Assembly: GCF_013402915.1 (NCBI RefSeq)
Contig: NC_050719.1
Coordinates: 1,426,001-1,490,000 of the forward strand
Direction: 5' to 3'
Length of the DNA stretch: 64,000 nucleotides
Source: Zygotorulaspora mrakii
Lineage: Eukaryota > Ascomycota > Saccharomycetes > Saccharomycetales > Saccharomycetaceae
Within the stretch, counting starts at the first letter, position 1. Each line of letters begins with the position of its first letter. Shown in pieces: positions 49,205 through 57,780 of the stretch. A model generated the notes under the pieces. That model was not told the origin of the DNA. It was given only the letters and a program-made list of their open reading frames with translations, and searched no databases. Both the position numbers and the translations under genes were made by a program.

Positions 49205-51925
49205 TCAATCGCAACTGAGATTTTTAACACTCACCGGTATATCTATACTTGTTGCACCAATATGCTTGCCAAATTTAATATTGACTCGGACAAAGTAAAA
49301 ACGACAACATAGGCAACTTTCAAAAGTTGGTATTATTGTATCTCTGTTGTTTAGATTATTTTCTAAGTTGACCTTAACTGTCCTCGTGTACGTGAGAGGG
49401 CTTGTTTTAACCCATTCATGCGTTAGTTGTTCTGTAAACTTTGCTAGTTTTGAGGTATCTGTCAAAGACCCACTGAATGTCGTACTCAAAAACCCACTTG
49501 AGCTACTTTTGTTCAATGAAGAACTTGAGGAACTGGAAGAAATTTTGTCCTGAGAGACATCTTTTAGAGTTTCCAATTGCTTTTTGAAAAAATTAGTGAG
49601 GATTTCAATTTTTGTTTGAAAGTTAACTATACTTTCAATGTCATTCAACATTTGTGGCGATATAAAATCTGTAAATTTCATTTCGTGGGGAACAGTAGAA
49701 ATTCCACTCTGGCAATAGATTCCGTTCAGTTCTTCAATGCGCTCTTCAAACTGTTGAGAATATGATTTAATTTCCGATAAATAACTGCTGAATTTTTGCT
49801 TAATATCATTCATTTTGCTTTCGTTCATAAGCGTTAATCCATCTAATTTCACAGGAATAGAGTTATCTGATCGTCCTGTGATACATACTAACTCAGTAGT
49901 CAATGATTGTATTTCTGGAGGGTTATGAGGAAGGCTATTGTTGGACTGAGTACATTTCAGGCGTATTTCTAATTCCTTCAATACCGTTCTACAGTCCTGA
50001 GGAACAGCACTTACCAGCCGCAACCAGTTTTTTTGATCGTGTTCATTTTTGGCATCTAGTTTGTTCTTTTTCCTCAATAAAGAGGGAGATCGGTAAGGCA
50101 AAAAAGCCGCCTTCGGAATATCTGCTGTAAGCACTATTAATCCAGCTTTATTGGACCTTGCAAGAGCGTTTTCAGGTTTTTGTGAAGTGAAATTCGAACT
50201 TCGAAATCCATTAAATAGACCAGTTTTTAAATTCGAGTTGCTCTTTGGTTTCAACTTGTAGCTGAGTTCCTTTTCGATACATTCAGGTTCGTTTATTTTG
50301 TCCTTTGAGTTTCTCATCCTATGCAAAACGTCGGATTGAGCACCAACCCTATTTTGAAGATGCAATTGATGCATCTTAAGACGCAATATCTCTGCCGCGT
50401 CAAGCTCTGTATTGCCATCTATAGTGCCACTCAAATCTGTATTATGGATGTCTGTCTCTTTTATTTGTTCTTTCTTTTCCAATCGTTCGAAGATCAGCTT
50501 TAGAGCATTGAGTTTCTCTTTTACCAGTTTCATTAAATCTGTTATCTGCTGAGTACAAGCTCTTTCGCCGATGACAGGGCAGTAAAACCCGAATGAAATT
50601 ACTCTCAAATTGTAAACGTGCTCCCTCATGATATTCAATCTTTGTGTTTTCTTATCTTTGCCCACAAATCTAGCATCGATGGTATAGTTTATGGATAAAA
50701 CGTCATCGGATAAATCTGAGGTTAAAATAGGGGTGCCCTTTATGCCAAGATGGCCGCAACCAAGGATGTTATTGACTTTAATTCCAGCATATTTACACCC
50801 ATTTCTATACTTATCAATACCAAAACTGGGTGGTAACATTAAATGCGAAAATTGCTCCTGCTTACACGTAACATCTAGTAGTTGGTTTGGTAATTTGAAC
50901 ATGAAGTATTTCTTGTACTTGACCCCTGGCTCCAATATTCGATTATTATTTAGACCAATGATGGCATTATCATAATCCACATCACCAGGTATGACTTCGA
51001 TACCTGAACTGACGTCTATGTGAGAGTATGACCAACTGGCGCTCAAATCAACCATTCGTAAAAACCTCTTGACAGTTCGTTTCCCCTTTTCGCGATCAAT
51101 AATTGATATGTAGCCCTCAAGCGTAACGTAGAACATTTCGAACTTTAAGTTCTTTGGGGACTTATTTTCTACAACGCAATAGCCATGAATTATATCGCCT
51201 GAAGTATATTCTTTCAAAATGGATTCATCCTCTGGTTTCTTATGAGGTTGTGAAGCGCTTTTAGTCACTCTAATGTCCACATCTATTGGAGTTGCAAGTT
51301 TCGGTAAAGTGTACAACTTATCTATGTTGATATTATCTGCATCGTTGAAATCATCTTCTATCGGAATACGGTCTTCAGCTGACGCTCTCGAACCCGTGTC
51401 CACAATGTTAAAATGTTGAGTCGAGAGCGGATGCAAATTGTTTAGACAGACTGCTGAAGCAGGCAGCAAAGCGTTTGGCTGACGAAAATCCAAGGAGCTG
51501 CATTCTGGATTTTCACCCGAAGTCAGCATAGAATCTCTTTGAGATTGAACTTCTTGATAGCATGGAGGGAAATAATGGCAATCAGCATTTACGTTACCTT
51601 GTGGTATATGCCTGTGCAATGCGTTATACATTTCGAAGGACGGTAAAACATCAATAAACCTTTTTTCATGCCCATTAGAGGCACAATTACTGATTCTACA
51701 AAGTGATTCAGACCGGCATTTGTCAGTATCTTGAGTTGAATCTTCTTCTTGCCTAGATTCTGACTTCCTTAAACGTAGCAAGCTTGATGTTGAGGCCCTT
51801 CTCACCCCGCTGGGTTGCAGCGCAGTTGAGGGTCTTTGTCTACCGCGAGCACCTAAATTGTTATTTGAAAAGTTGAATGATATAGGAGAGTCATATCCAT
51901 TCCCAACATTATTTGCACTATCCAT
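49205..51925 (-). CDS. BUL1: BUL1/BUL2-type alpha-arrestin adaptor of Rsp5
   Basis: From the ATG at 51925 (MDSANNVGNGYDSPISF) the product has 906 residues, close to Bul2 (920). A PPCY motif at 120-123 is the PPxY ligand for Rsp5 WW domains. Arrestin-like N- and C-domains follow (blocks SGDIIHGYCVVENKSPKNLKFEMFYV and GVKYKKYFMFKLP). Bul adaptors direct Rsp5 to ubiquitinate permeases such as Gap1. The open frame continues 29 codons upstream through a Thr/Leu repeat encoded by a hexamer repeat, but without an ATG. Neighbours COQ5 and CTK3 match YML110C-YML112W; the paralogue BUL1 is YMR275C, next to DSK2. This single gene stands for both. Confidence 0.93.
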   Translation of the reverse strand: MDSANNVGNGYDSPISFNFSNNNLGARGRQRPSTALQPSGVRRASTSSLLRLRKSESRQEEDSTQDTDKCRSESLCRISNCASNGHEKRFIDVLPSFEMYNALHRHIPQGNVNADCHYFPPCYQEVQSQRDSMLTSGENPECSSLDFRQPNALLPASAVCLNNLHPLSTQHFNIVDTGSRASAEDRIPIEDDFNDADNINIDKLYTLPKLATPIDVDIRVTKSASQPHKKPEDESILKEYTSGDIIHGYCVVENKSPKNLKFEMFYVTLEGYISIIDREKGKRTVKRFLRMVDLSASWSYSHIDVSSGIEVIPGDVDYDNAIIGLNNNRILEPGVKYKKYFMFKLPNQLLDVTCKQEQFSHLMLPPSFGIDKYRNGCKYAGIKVNNILGCGHLGIKGTPILTSDLSDDVLSINYTIDARFVGKDKKTQRLNIMREHVYNLRVISFGFYCPVIGERACTQQITDLMKLVKEKLNALKLIFERLEKKEQIKETDIHNTDLSGTIDGNTELDAAEILRLKMHQLHLQNRVGAQSDVLHRMRNSKDKINEPECIEKELSYKLKPKSNSNLKTGLFNGFRSSNFTSQKPENALARSNKAGLIVLTADIPKAAFLPYRSPSLLRKKNKLDAKNEHDQKNWLRLVSAVPQDCRTVLKELEIRLKCTQSNNSLPHNPPEIQSLTTELVCITGRSDNSIPVKLDGLTLMNESKMNDIKQKFSSYLSEIKSYSQQFEERIEELNGIYCQSGISTVPHEMKFTDFISPQMLNDIESIVNFQTKIEILTNFFKKQLETLKDVSQDKISSSSSSSSLNKSSSSGFLSTTFSGSLTDTSKLAKFTEQLTHEWVKTSPLTYTRTVKVNLENNLNNRDTIIPTFESCLCCRFYFVRVNIKFGKHIGATSIDIPVSVKNLSCD

Positions 51926-52285
51926 CAAAGATTCAGATAGAGAGTCAGACACCAATATGGATATAAAAGACGTCGGTGTCAATTTCAATGTCAATGTCAA
52001 TGTCAATGTCAATACCGTGATTGTACGTCAGGGTCCAGGAGCAAAAAGGGCCTTTTTATAATCCGGTACAATCAAACGGTATTCCGCAGTAGCAAATGAC
52101 TAAGCAGAATAAGGTTATTTCGTTATGACTAACTACTTGATCGAGTTTGCATCGGTATTATAATGATACATACAGAAAGGCTAGGCCGTGCGCTGTGACT
52201 GCAATTCGCTGAAAGCATCGAGATTAAGTGTTAATGATACACACATACTCTGCATAGGCTTTGGTCGCAACCATGTTGTTACTAA
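51926..52285. promoter_or_regulatory. BUL promoter / CTK3 3' region
   Basis: This 360-bp region between tandem minus-strand genes contains the AATGTC hexamer repeat (51987-52010) in the likely BUL leader or promoter, and an AT-rich segment. No other gene is supported. Confidence 0.45.
51987..52010. repeat. Hexanucleotide repeat (AATGTC)4
   Basis: Four perfect AATGTC copies, preceded by a degenerate copy, lie 62-85 bp upstream of the BUL ATG. On the gene strand they would read as alternating Thr-Leu codons but no ATG precedes them, so they are probably untranslated. Confidence 0.85.
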
Positions 52286-53149
52286 TTATACTAAGTAGCT
52301 CTGTTGAGCTATTGTATTGAGATCTTTGATATTTTTATAGTCATCCTTCGTTAGTCCATTACAAGACTCTAAGTTCCAAAGCGTTTGAAATTCGTGCGGA
52401 TCCAAAAGACTGTTACTTGGCCTTGTAAGAACCCAGCTGCTCTCCTTTCTCCTCTTGTGTTTTTCTCTATCATTCTCCATTCGATGTATTATTGTTGATG
52501 TCGAGCTCGAAGAAGGTACGTTACACAACCCATTCCTCTTATAGTAGTCATAAAGATAATGCTGTTTAGCACGTCTATCCTTTAGTATACAAGACGAATT
52601 GGTAAAAGCTTCTTGTGGACTCATTCCCGGAACCTCTGGTGTATACCAAGAGACCTCTTCAATGGGACAAGATTTTTCAAAGTTAATCGAATCATCCCAT
52701 TCGACCATATTGTCATAAAGTGAATTTAAAGATTTGAAAATGTCAATGCAAAACTCGAGGTTTGTGAGTGATTTCCAATCCTTAGAAGGTAAAGTAAGCA
52801 GTAACATCCTATCCAGTGAGGGCAGAATATGTAGGTCTAACACTTTCTTGTTGAACTCCGAATTCTGAGATTTCAATATACTAATGATCTTCGAATAGTA
52901 AAGCAAAACATTTAGTCTGTCTAAAGAATCCATTTTACTTGCTGTATCAAAAAGGCACTGGTGAAAATCTTCGTAGTGCTGTCGGTAGTTTTTCAAATAA
53001 AACTGTACAGGATCATTTGCAATGGTTGTACCAAGGTTGGGCGACTTAGAGTTTGTGCTATCATTGGTATTTGAGCTTAGAGTATTCAGTGTCTTTTGTA
53101 AGTTTTTAATCACAGATATAAACTGTAACCTAGCCTCAAACGAGTCCAT
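52286..53149 (-). CDS. CTK3: CTK3, gamma subunit of the CTDK-I kinase
   Basis: The 287-residue protein resembles S. cerevisiae Ctk3 (YML112W, 296 aa). It starts MDSFEARLQFISVIKNLQKT, and residues about 1-160 form the all-helical CID-like domain (NDPVQFYLKNYRQHYEDFHQCL, then ILPSLDRMLLLTLPSKDW). A C-terminal linker and helix (DPHEFQTLWNLE) contact Ctk1/Ctk2. CTDK-I phosphorylates Ser2 of the RNA polymerase II CTD during elongation. It shares this window with Fcp1, the CTD phosphatase. Position between BUL and DAT1 matches YML111W-YML113W. The ATG at 53149 is clear. Confidence 0.92.
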   Translation of the reverse strand: MDSFEARLQFISVIKNLQKTLNTLSSNTNDSTNSKSPNLGTTIANDPVQFYLKNYRQHYEDFHQCLFDTASKMDSLDRLNVLLYYSKIISILKSQNSEFNKKVLDLHILPSLDRMLLLTLPSKDWKSLTNLEFCIDIFKSLNSLYDNMVEWDDSINFEKSCPIEEVSWYTPEVPGMSPQEAFTNSSCILKDRRAKQHYLYDYYKRNGLCNVPSSSSTSTIIHRMENDREKHKRRKESSWVLTRPSNSLLDPHEFQTLWNLESCNGLTKDDYKNIKDLNTIAQQSYLV

Positions 53150-54501
53150 TTTACACTACCTTTACTTACGGTGTGCTTTTCTTCAAAATGAATATTTATG
53201 CTAAACTTTCGATGAGCTCGTTGTATTCATATAGAGGCACATTATAAATCACATGATATAAGACATGTTAAAGAGTGGCTGACCACACCACTATGCCCTT
53301 TGTAATTGAAGCAAAAATATTTGCAAGACTCATTTCGGTACTCAGAAGAGCTGGTGACGTTGTACAGTAACTCTGCCGCCTTATTTTCATGAAGCCATTC
53401 GTTGTGACTGAAGCAGGTGCTCGAATCACTACTACATAATGAGTTACCGAGTATACGTCGGCAGCCTATTAAGCTCTTACCCATTTTCACCTTCTGATAG
53501 GAATTTGACTGCTAGTGATGGACATTGAACAAGGTCGCAGATTTTTCTGATATACTTAGCATTGCGAAAGGGCCAATACAGTCCTCTGAAAAGTCAAATG
53601 TTGAAAAACTGGCCTCATCATTGGTGAATTAGTAGTTGAAGCTCTCGAAGTAGCTTTGCATATTGCAATGAGTAAGGGGAGAAAGGATACATATAAAAGA
53701 GAAGAGTTGAGCTTTTTTCAAAATCTCAGTCAAGGTGCTTAAAAATTGCGGTAAATGACATATTGTGATAGAGGTGTCCCAGGCCGTTGTAGCAAGCAAT
53801 TTTTGTATAAATGACATTTGTATCAGCTGCCAAAAGTCACACTAGCATTGTCAGGACTTAAACTCACAAAGCAGCTGAATACCCTGATCATCCCGATTAC
53901 ACCTACTGCATTCAGCAAATACAGGGCAAAGAGCATCTCTTGCTTCATAGAGATGTGAACTGCAGAGCAGCAGGAAATTACGCAAGAAGTCTGTTCCTTC
54001 CTTTTCAAGTTCAACCTGTACTGAAGTAGAGGGTAAAACAAATGTGATCCTCTGGAATCGCTATTTGTCTGCTGAAACAGCGGATGCCTATAAAAGGTTG
54101 TGTTCCCACATGTATGGTCGCCGTAGCAGCGCAGTTTTCTTTGTCAAGAATAATCTGAGCTCTGCAGCTATAATTCGTCATAGTTTTGCTGAAGCACTAA
54201 CATATTCTTAATCCCTGCTTTACTGCTGCTATGAGTTTCACAGTTGTTATTATGCAATAGGGCTTAGGTACAGTGCACTCGACCGCGTTGTAGGTATTAG
54301 CATGGCAGGTGGTTTTTATTTGAGATGAGTAGCGTACCATAATTACTTTTCACATGAAGGTGCTTCTTGCGCAAATACTAAAAAAAAGGATATTGAAGCC
54401 TAGGTAGAGGTAGCAACTATTATAAGCTTTATACAACTATATATGAATTTATGTAACGTATTTAATTGAGACGCGCTGTGATCGATGTAAATAAGCGGAT
54501 A
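53150..54501. other. 1.35 kb gene-free region CTK3-DAT1
   Basis: This region lies between the CTK3 start and the DAT1 stop, so it is much longer than a normal CTK3 promoter. Short frames are present, the longest ATG-started one being 80 codons (53242-53484, minus), without similarity or coding character that I can support. No tRNA, snRNA or repeat array was recognised. Confidence 0.45.
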
Positions 54502-55110
54502 TTACGTTAAGATAAGCACTTTTTCCCCATTGGTTTGGTTTATGTTTTGATTGGCGTTGCTGCTACGCTCATGACTCTTGGTTTCTTGCGAATGCGAAAT
54601 TGCAACCGGCACACCCACCGGTACGGATGTATTCGTCAAACCCGTCAACACGTTCGATTCCATGAGATGGTTGTCATCCGGTTTCATATCGCTCTTGGCA
54701 TACAAAAAGCCGTTTGTAAAACTCAAATTTCTGTTTAGGTCTATGAAATCCTGGGAAGGACGAGTACTTTCCATACCACTGAGCATCGACTTGAATTGTG
54801 TTGCAGTCGACTCAGGCGTCAAAAGCTGTTGGTGCTGTTGTGACGGACTCGTATTAAGTCCTCGAAGGGCATCCACAGCCTCCATGTCCCTCGTAGACAA
54901 TTCGTTATTAATGTTCCTTTGCAAACTTCCCAGAATACATTCATTTGAGATCTCAATGCCATGCAATTCACTGCTCTGAATTTTTGTAGCTTCCTCGTCA
55001 ACTCTCCGCCTTCTACCACTGCCTGGTTTTCTTCCTTCCCTCAGCGTTTTACCTTTGCCCGGCTTCCTACCGCTGCCAGGTTTTCTCCCTTGAGCCAACG
55101 TCTTTGCCAT
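54502..55110 (-). CDS. DAT1: DAT1 (datin), oligo(dA).oligo(dT)-binding AT-hook protein
   Basis: The 202-residue protein has three GRKPG pentads (residues 8-12, 14-18 and 26-30) followed by SGRRRR. This is the exact N-terminal arrangement by which S. cerevisiae Dat1 (YML113W, 248 aa) binds runs of A:T base pairs of about 10 bp or more in the minor groove. The rest is Asn/Ser/Thr-rich and poorly conserved. Order CTK3-DAT1 matches YML112W-YML113W. The promoter contains A/T runs of 11 and 12 bp. Start ATG at 55110 is unambiguous. Confidence 0.92.
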   Translation of the reverse strand: MAKTLAQGRKPGSGRKPGKGKTLREGRKPGSGRRRRVDEEATKIQSSELHGIEISNECILGSLQRNINNELSTRDMEAVDALRGLNTSPSQQHQQLLTPESTATQFKSMLSGMESTRPSQDFIDLNRNLSFTNGFLYAKSDMKPDDNHLMESNVLTGLTNTSVPVGVPVAISHSQETKSHERSSNANQNINQTNGEKVLILT

Positions 55111-55216
55111 TTCACTAGACCACTTTCACGCTATTTCGGTAAACAAATTCAATCTCAGATGTGATAAAGATCAGTCAGAGATGTTTCAACTGAACCGCTT
55201 TCAAGTGCTTCTTTCA

Positions 55217-55240
55217 TTTTTTTTTTTATTTTTTTTTTTT
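55217..55240. promoter_or_regulatory. T11-A-T12 tract upstream of DAT1
   Basis: Eleven T, one A and twelve T lie 107-130 bp upstream of the DAT1 ATG. Such poly(dA:dT) exclude nucleosomes, and both runs are long enough to be Dat1 binding sites. Confidence 0.7.
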
Positions 55241-55769
55241 ATGCAAAGAAGGGCCGTAAGCTTCTAACCAATATAGATAAACGTTGAAAGACAGATTTCT
55301 GTGATCCGATCCATAAATGCGTAACCCCGTACAGTAATTCTAGCAGCAAATGGTTTCATCGCGGTTCTTGAAAAGGAATAAGATGTGAGTTGAAATAGTA
55401 ATCAGTTCCTTTTCTGTTAAAATGTTCTACGAAAGCCTTCGGCAATCCTCGACATAGATAGTGCAATAGTATCAGACTCGTCATTGGAAATGAGTGCGTT
55501 TTAAATCGAAACTTATTAAGACGAAGTACAGCTATACTGTGGACAGTTCGCATGTTGAGCTTTTCTGGAGATACACTCGCATATCAGAGCACTTGGACTA
55601 GGTATCCGGATTGTTGCAAGAATTGATGATTTTCTTGAATTCATTCCAGTTACGCTAGTTTTCAAGAAGGAAGAGGGTGTGTCCGTCACCTCTCTACCTT
55701 GAGAATCAAGTAGCTGTGCAGAAGTAGAGAGGCCAGGCGATGACCGCGCTGTCAATTCACTTGAAATAC

Positions 55770-55815
55770 TATAGAGAGAGGGAACTGCAGCAGCATAGCT
55801 GGATCCCTCTCTATA
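55770..55815. repeat. Imperfect inverted repeat (TATAGAGAGAGGGA / TCCCTCTCTATA)
   Basis: Arms of 14 and 12 bases (one GA dinucleotide extra on the left) flank a 20-base loop. It could fold as a stem with a two-base bulge. Purpose unknown. Confidence 0.7.
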
Positions 55816-55916
55816 CGCACATGTTCTTCCTGTATTTTGTCAAAACACTCCAGCCACCAGGAGCGAAAGAACGAGAGAGACTATATAATAACGGCTGTAA
55901 CTAAACTGCTTCTGCA

Positions 55917-55941
55917 GCTAGCATCCTACAGGGATGCTAGC
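55917..55941. repeat. Perfect inverted repeat, 10-bp arms, 5-base loop
   Basis: GCTAGCATCC, loop TACAG, GGATGCTAGC. No T-run follows it, so it is not a standard terminator. It is the strongest hairpin I saw in the window. Confidence 0.85.
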
Positions 55942-56485
55942 AGTCATAGCACATATTAGCAACTGTTCCTTCTATCGTTCGTGCTGGTTGACCCGAAGCG
56001 ATCATCATTACAGTTGATCACTACGTTGCACTGCATCAGGCCCTTCTAAGCTCACGATGACGCCTGGTTAACCAGAAAGAAGTTACTCCTGCAGCTGCTC
56101 ATTTCTGTACAAATTCGCTGAGCGTCTTCGGGTGGAGCTACAAGGGTGCAATCATTATGTTTTATGTGGAGGCAGTAGAGAGCTTATAGATGTAAACAAA
56201 TCTTGAACATGGTCGGGCATCACCGCAACACAATGCAACAATCTGCAGGCGCTATCTTCTTTTCGTATCATTGTTTCCCTTCATAGTATCCTACCTATCT
56301 CTTGATAATATCGGTGAAGTGTCCGATTTGATTTTGCTGTCCGGACACACGTCGTTTGCAACGTCCAACAGTAATGGGGACTCTTGATCTTTAAGGCCAC
56401 TTCAACAATATCAATAAGGAGATCAGCGGTGACACGGGATCTGCAACGATCTAGGAAGTATCTGAAGTTTGGGTAGTGCTGCAAG

Positions 56486-57625
56486 ATGATCAAAGTTTAT
56501 ATTAAATCGGGTCAAAATAAGTGGGAGGTTAGCATAGACGCCAGTAAGACGGTGGGAGAGTTCAAAGAAGAAATCAGTAAGGTATCTGAGATTCCAGCTG
56601 GAAACCAACGTCTCATTTACTCTGGTAAGATTTTGAAAGACGACCAAACGGTAGAAAGCTATCATATACTGGATGGGCATTCGGTGCACTTGGTAAAATC
56701 TGGTGGAAACAATGTTAGTGGCGGCGCCACTGGCGCGGCGGGGGCCACTGGTAGAAGTGGCAACGGTAGTGCTAATGCCGGTGGCAACGCCGAAAGCGTA
56801 CCCTCAAACTTAAGTGCCGGTCAAGCCGGTGGCTTCAATCCGCTAAGCGATTTGACGGGTGCTCGTTACGCCGGTTATACCAATTTGCCCTCTGCTGATA
56901 TGTTCGGGCCTGATGGCGGATTGACCAACATGCCCAACCAAGATGATATGTTGCGTATGTTGGATAATCCTATTATGCAGTCACAAATGAACGAGATGTT
57001 GAGCAACCCGCAAATGATCGACTTCATGATTCAGTCCAATCCTCAATTGCAGGCCATGGGCCCGCAGGCGAGACAGTTGTTGCAAAGCCCTTTTTTCAGA
57101 CAAATGTTGACGAACCCACAAATGCTTAGACAGGGCATGCAACTCGCAAATACCATGGGCTCCAGCGGATTAGGAGGAGATGGTGCAGCTGCATTTCCTG
57201 CACCAGGCGAGCCAGGTTCAGAACAGCAAGAACAGCGTGGTAATGATACCAATGCTAATGCGGATGCGGGTGCTGTTAACCCATTGGCCAGTATGTTGAA
57301 TCCAGGTAGCAATCCATTCGCAGCAATGTTGAATAGCGGTAATTTTGGAGCATCTGCTGGTGGTGGTGCTGCAGATACCACCGGTGGCACCGGTGCCAGC
57401 TTACCTGCATTTGATCCTTCTATGCTGTCGTCTTTGCTGGGAATGCCACAAGCTCCCCAAGCTACTGCACAAGACAACAGACCACCTGAAGAACGTTACG
57501 AACAACAGTTGAGACAGTTAAATGACATGGGATTTTTTGAATTTGATAGAAACGTTGCGGCGCTAAGACGAAGCGGTGGATCTGTTCAGGGAGCACTCGA
57601 TAGCTTATTAAACGGTGATGTCTGA
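56486..57625 (+). CDS. DSK2: DSK2, ubiquilin-type proteasome shuttle
   Basis: The 379-residue protein (S. cerevisiae Dsk2 373 aa, YMR276W) has an N-terminal ubiquitin-like domain (1-73, ending LDGHSVHLVKSGG). A Gly/Asn/Ala linker leads to the STI1-like segment (about 145-215, QMNEMLSNPQMIDFMIQSNP). A second low-complexity linker leads to a C-terminal UBA domain (about 335-378) with LNDMGFFEFDRNVAALRRSGG. It binds ubiquitin chains through the UBA and the proteasome through the UBL. The ATG at 56486 fits the UBL start. It is tandem with TAF8 on the plus strand. Confidence 0.97.
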   Translation: MIKVYIKSGQNKWEVSIDASKTVGEFKEEISKVSEIPAGNQRLIYSGKILKDDQTVESYHILDGHSVHLVKSGGNNVSGGATGAAGATGRSGNGSANAGGNAESVPSNLSAGQAGGFNPLSDLTGARYAGYTNLPSADMFGPDGGLTNMPNQDDMLRMLDNPIMQSQMNEMLSNPQMIDFMIQSNPQLQAMGPQARQLLQSPFFRQMLTNPQMLRQGMQLANTMGSSGLGGDGAAAFPAPGEPGSEQQEQRGNDTNANADAGAVNPLASMLNPGSNPFAAMLNSGNFGASAGGGAADTTGGTGASLPAFDPSMLSSLLGMPQAPQATAQDNRPPEERYEQQLRQLNDMGFFEFDRNVAALRRSGGSVQGALDSLLNGDV

Positions 57626-57780
57626 ATGAACAAAATAACTGCATATAGCAACGAATTTTTCGCATTTATGTAATTTTTACTGAATATATCTTGAGAACAT
57701 ATGTAGAATTAGTAAGAAATATTTCTTTATTTGATGCTCATCATCCTGCAAAGAACGCTCCTCCACATTTTAAATTTCTT

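Larger units (their letters stand above)
55111..56485. other. 1.4 kb divergent region DAT1/DSK2 with hairpins and palindromes
   Basis: The region separates two divergent genes. It holds an oligo-T tract (55217-55240), two inverted repeats (55770-55815 and 55917-55941), and palindromes CTGGTTAACCAG (56064-56075) and TGTCCGGACA (56338-56347). Short frames occur but none is convincing. I could not match it to a known structural RNA. Confidence 0.5.

Noticed and set aside
53242..53484. 80-codon ATG frame upstream of CTK3
   Set aside because: Cys/Ser-rich composition without similarity; expected by chance in 1.35 kb.
54578..54979. 133-codon plus-strand ORF
   Set aside because: Antisense to DAT1; no independent evidence.
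55217..55240. Replication origin (ARS) at the T-rich tract
   Set aside because: T-runs resemble the ARS consensus TTTTATRTTTW only loosely, and ACS motifs differ between yeasts; nothing specific supports an origin.
55516..55755. 79-codon minus-strand frame in the DAT1/DSK2 gap
   Set aside because: No recognisable similarity and poor coding character.
55917..55941. Intrinsic transcription terminator
   Set aside because: The hairpin is perfect but has no following T-run, and such terminators are bacterial; the genome is a yeast.
57043..57477. 144-codon minus-strand ORF rich in Pro/Ala/Ser
   Set aside because: Mirror of the Gly/Asn/Ala linker of DSK2.
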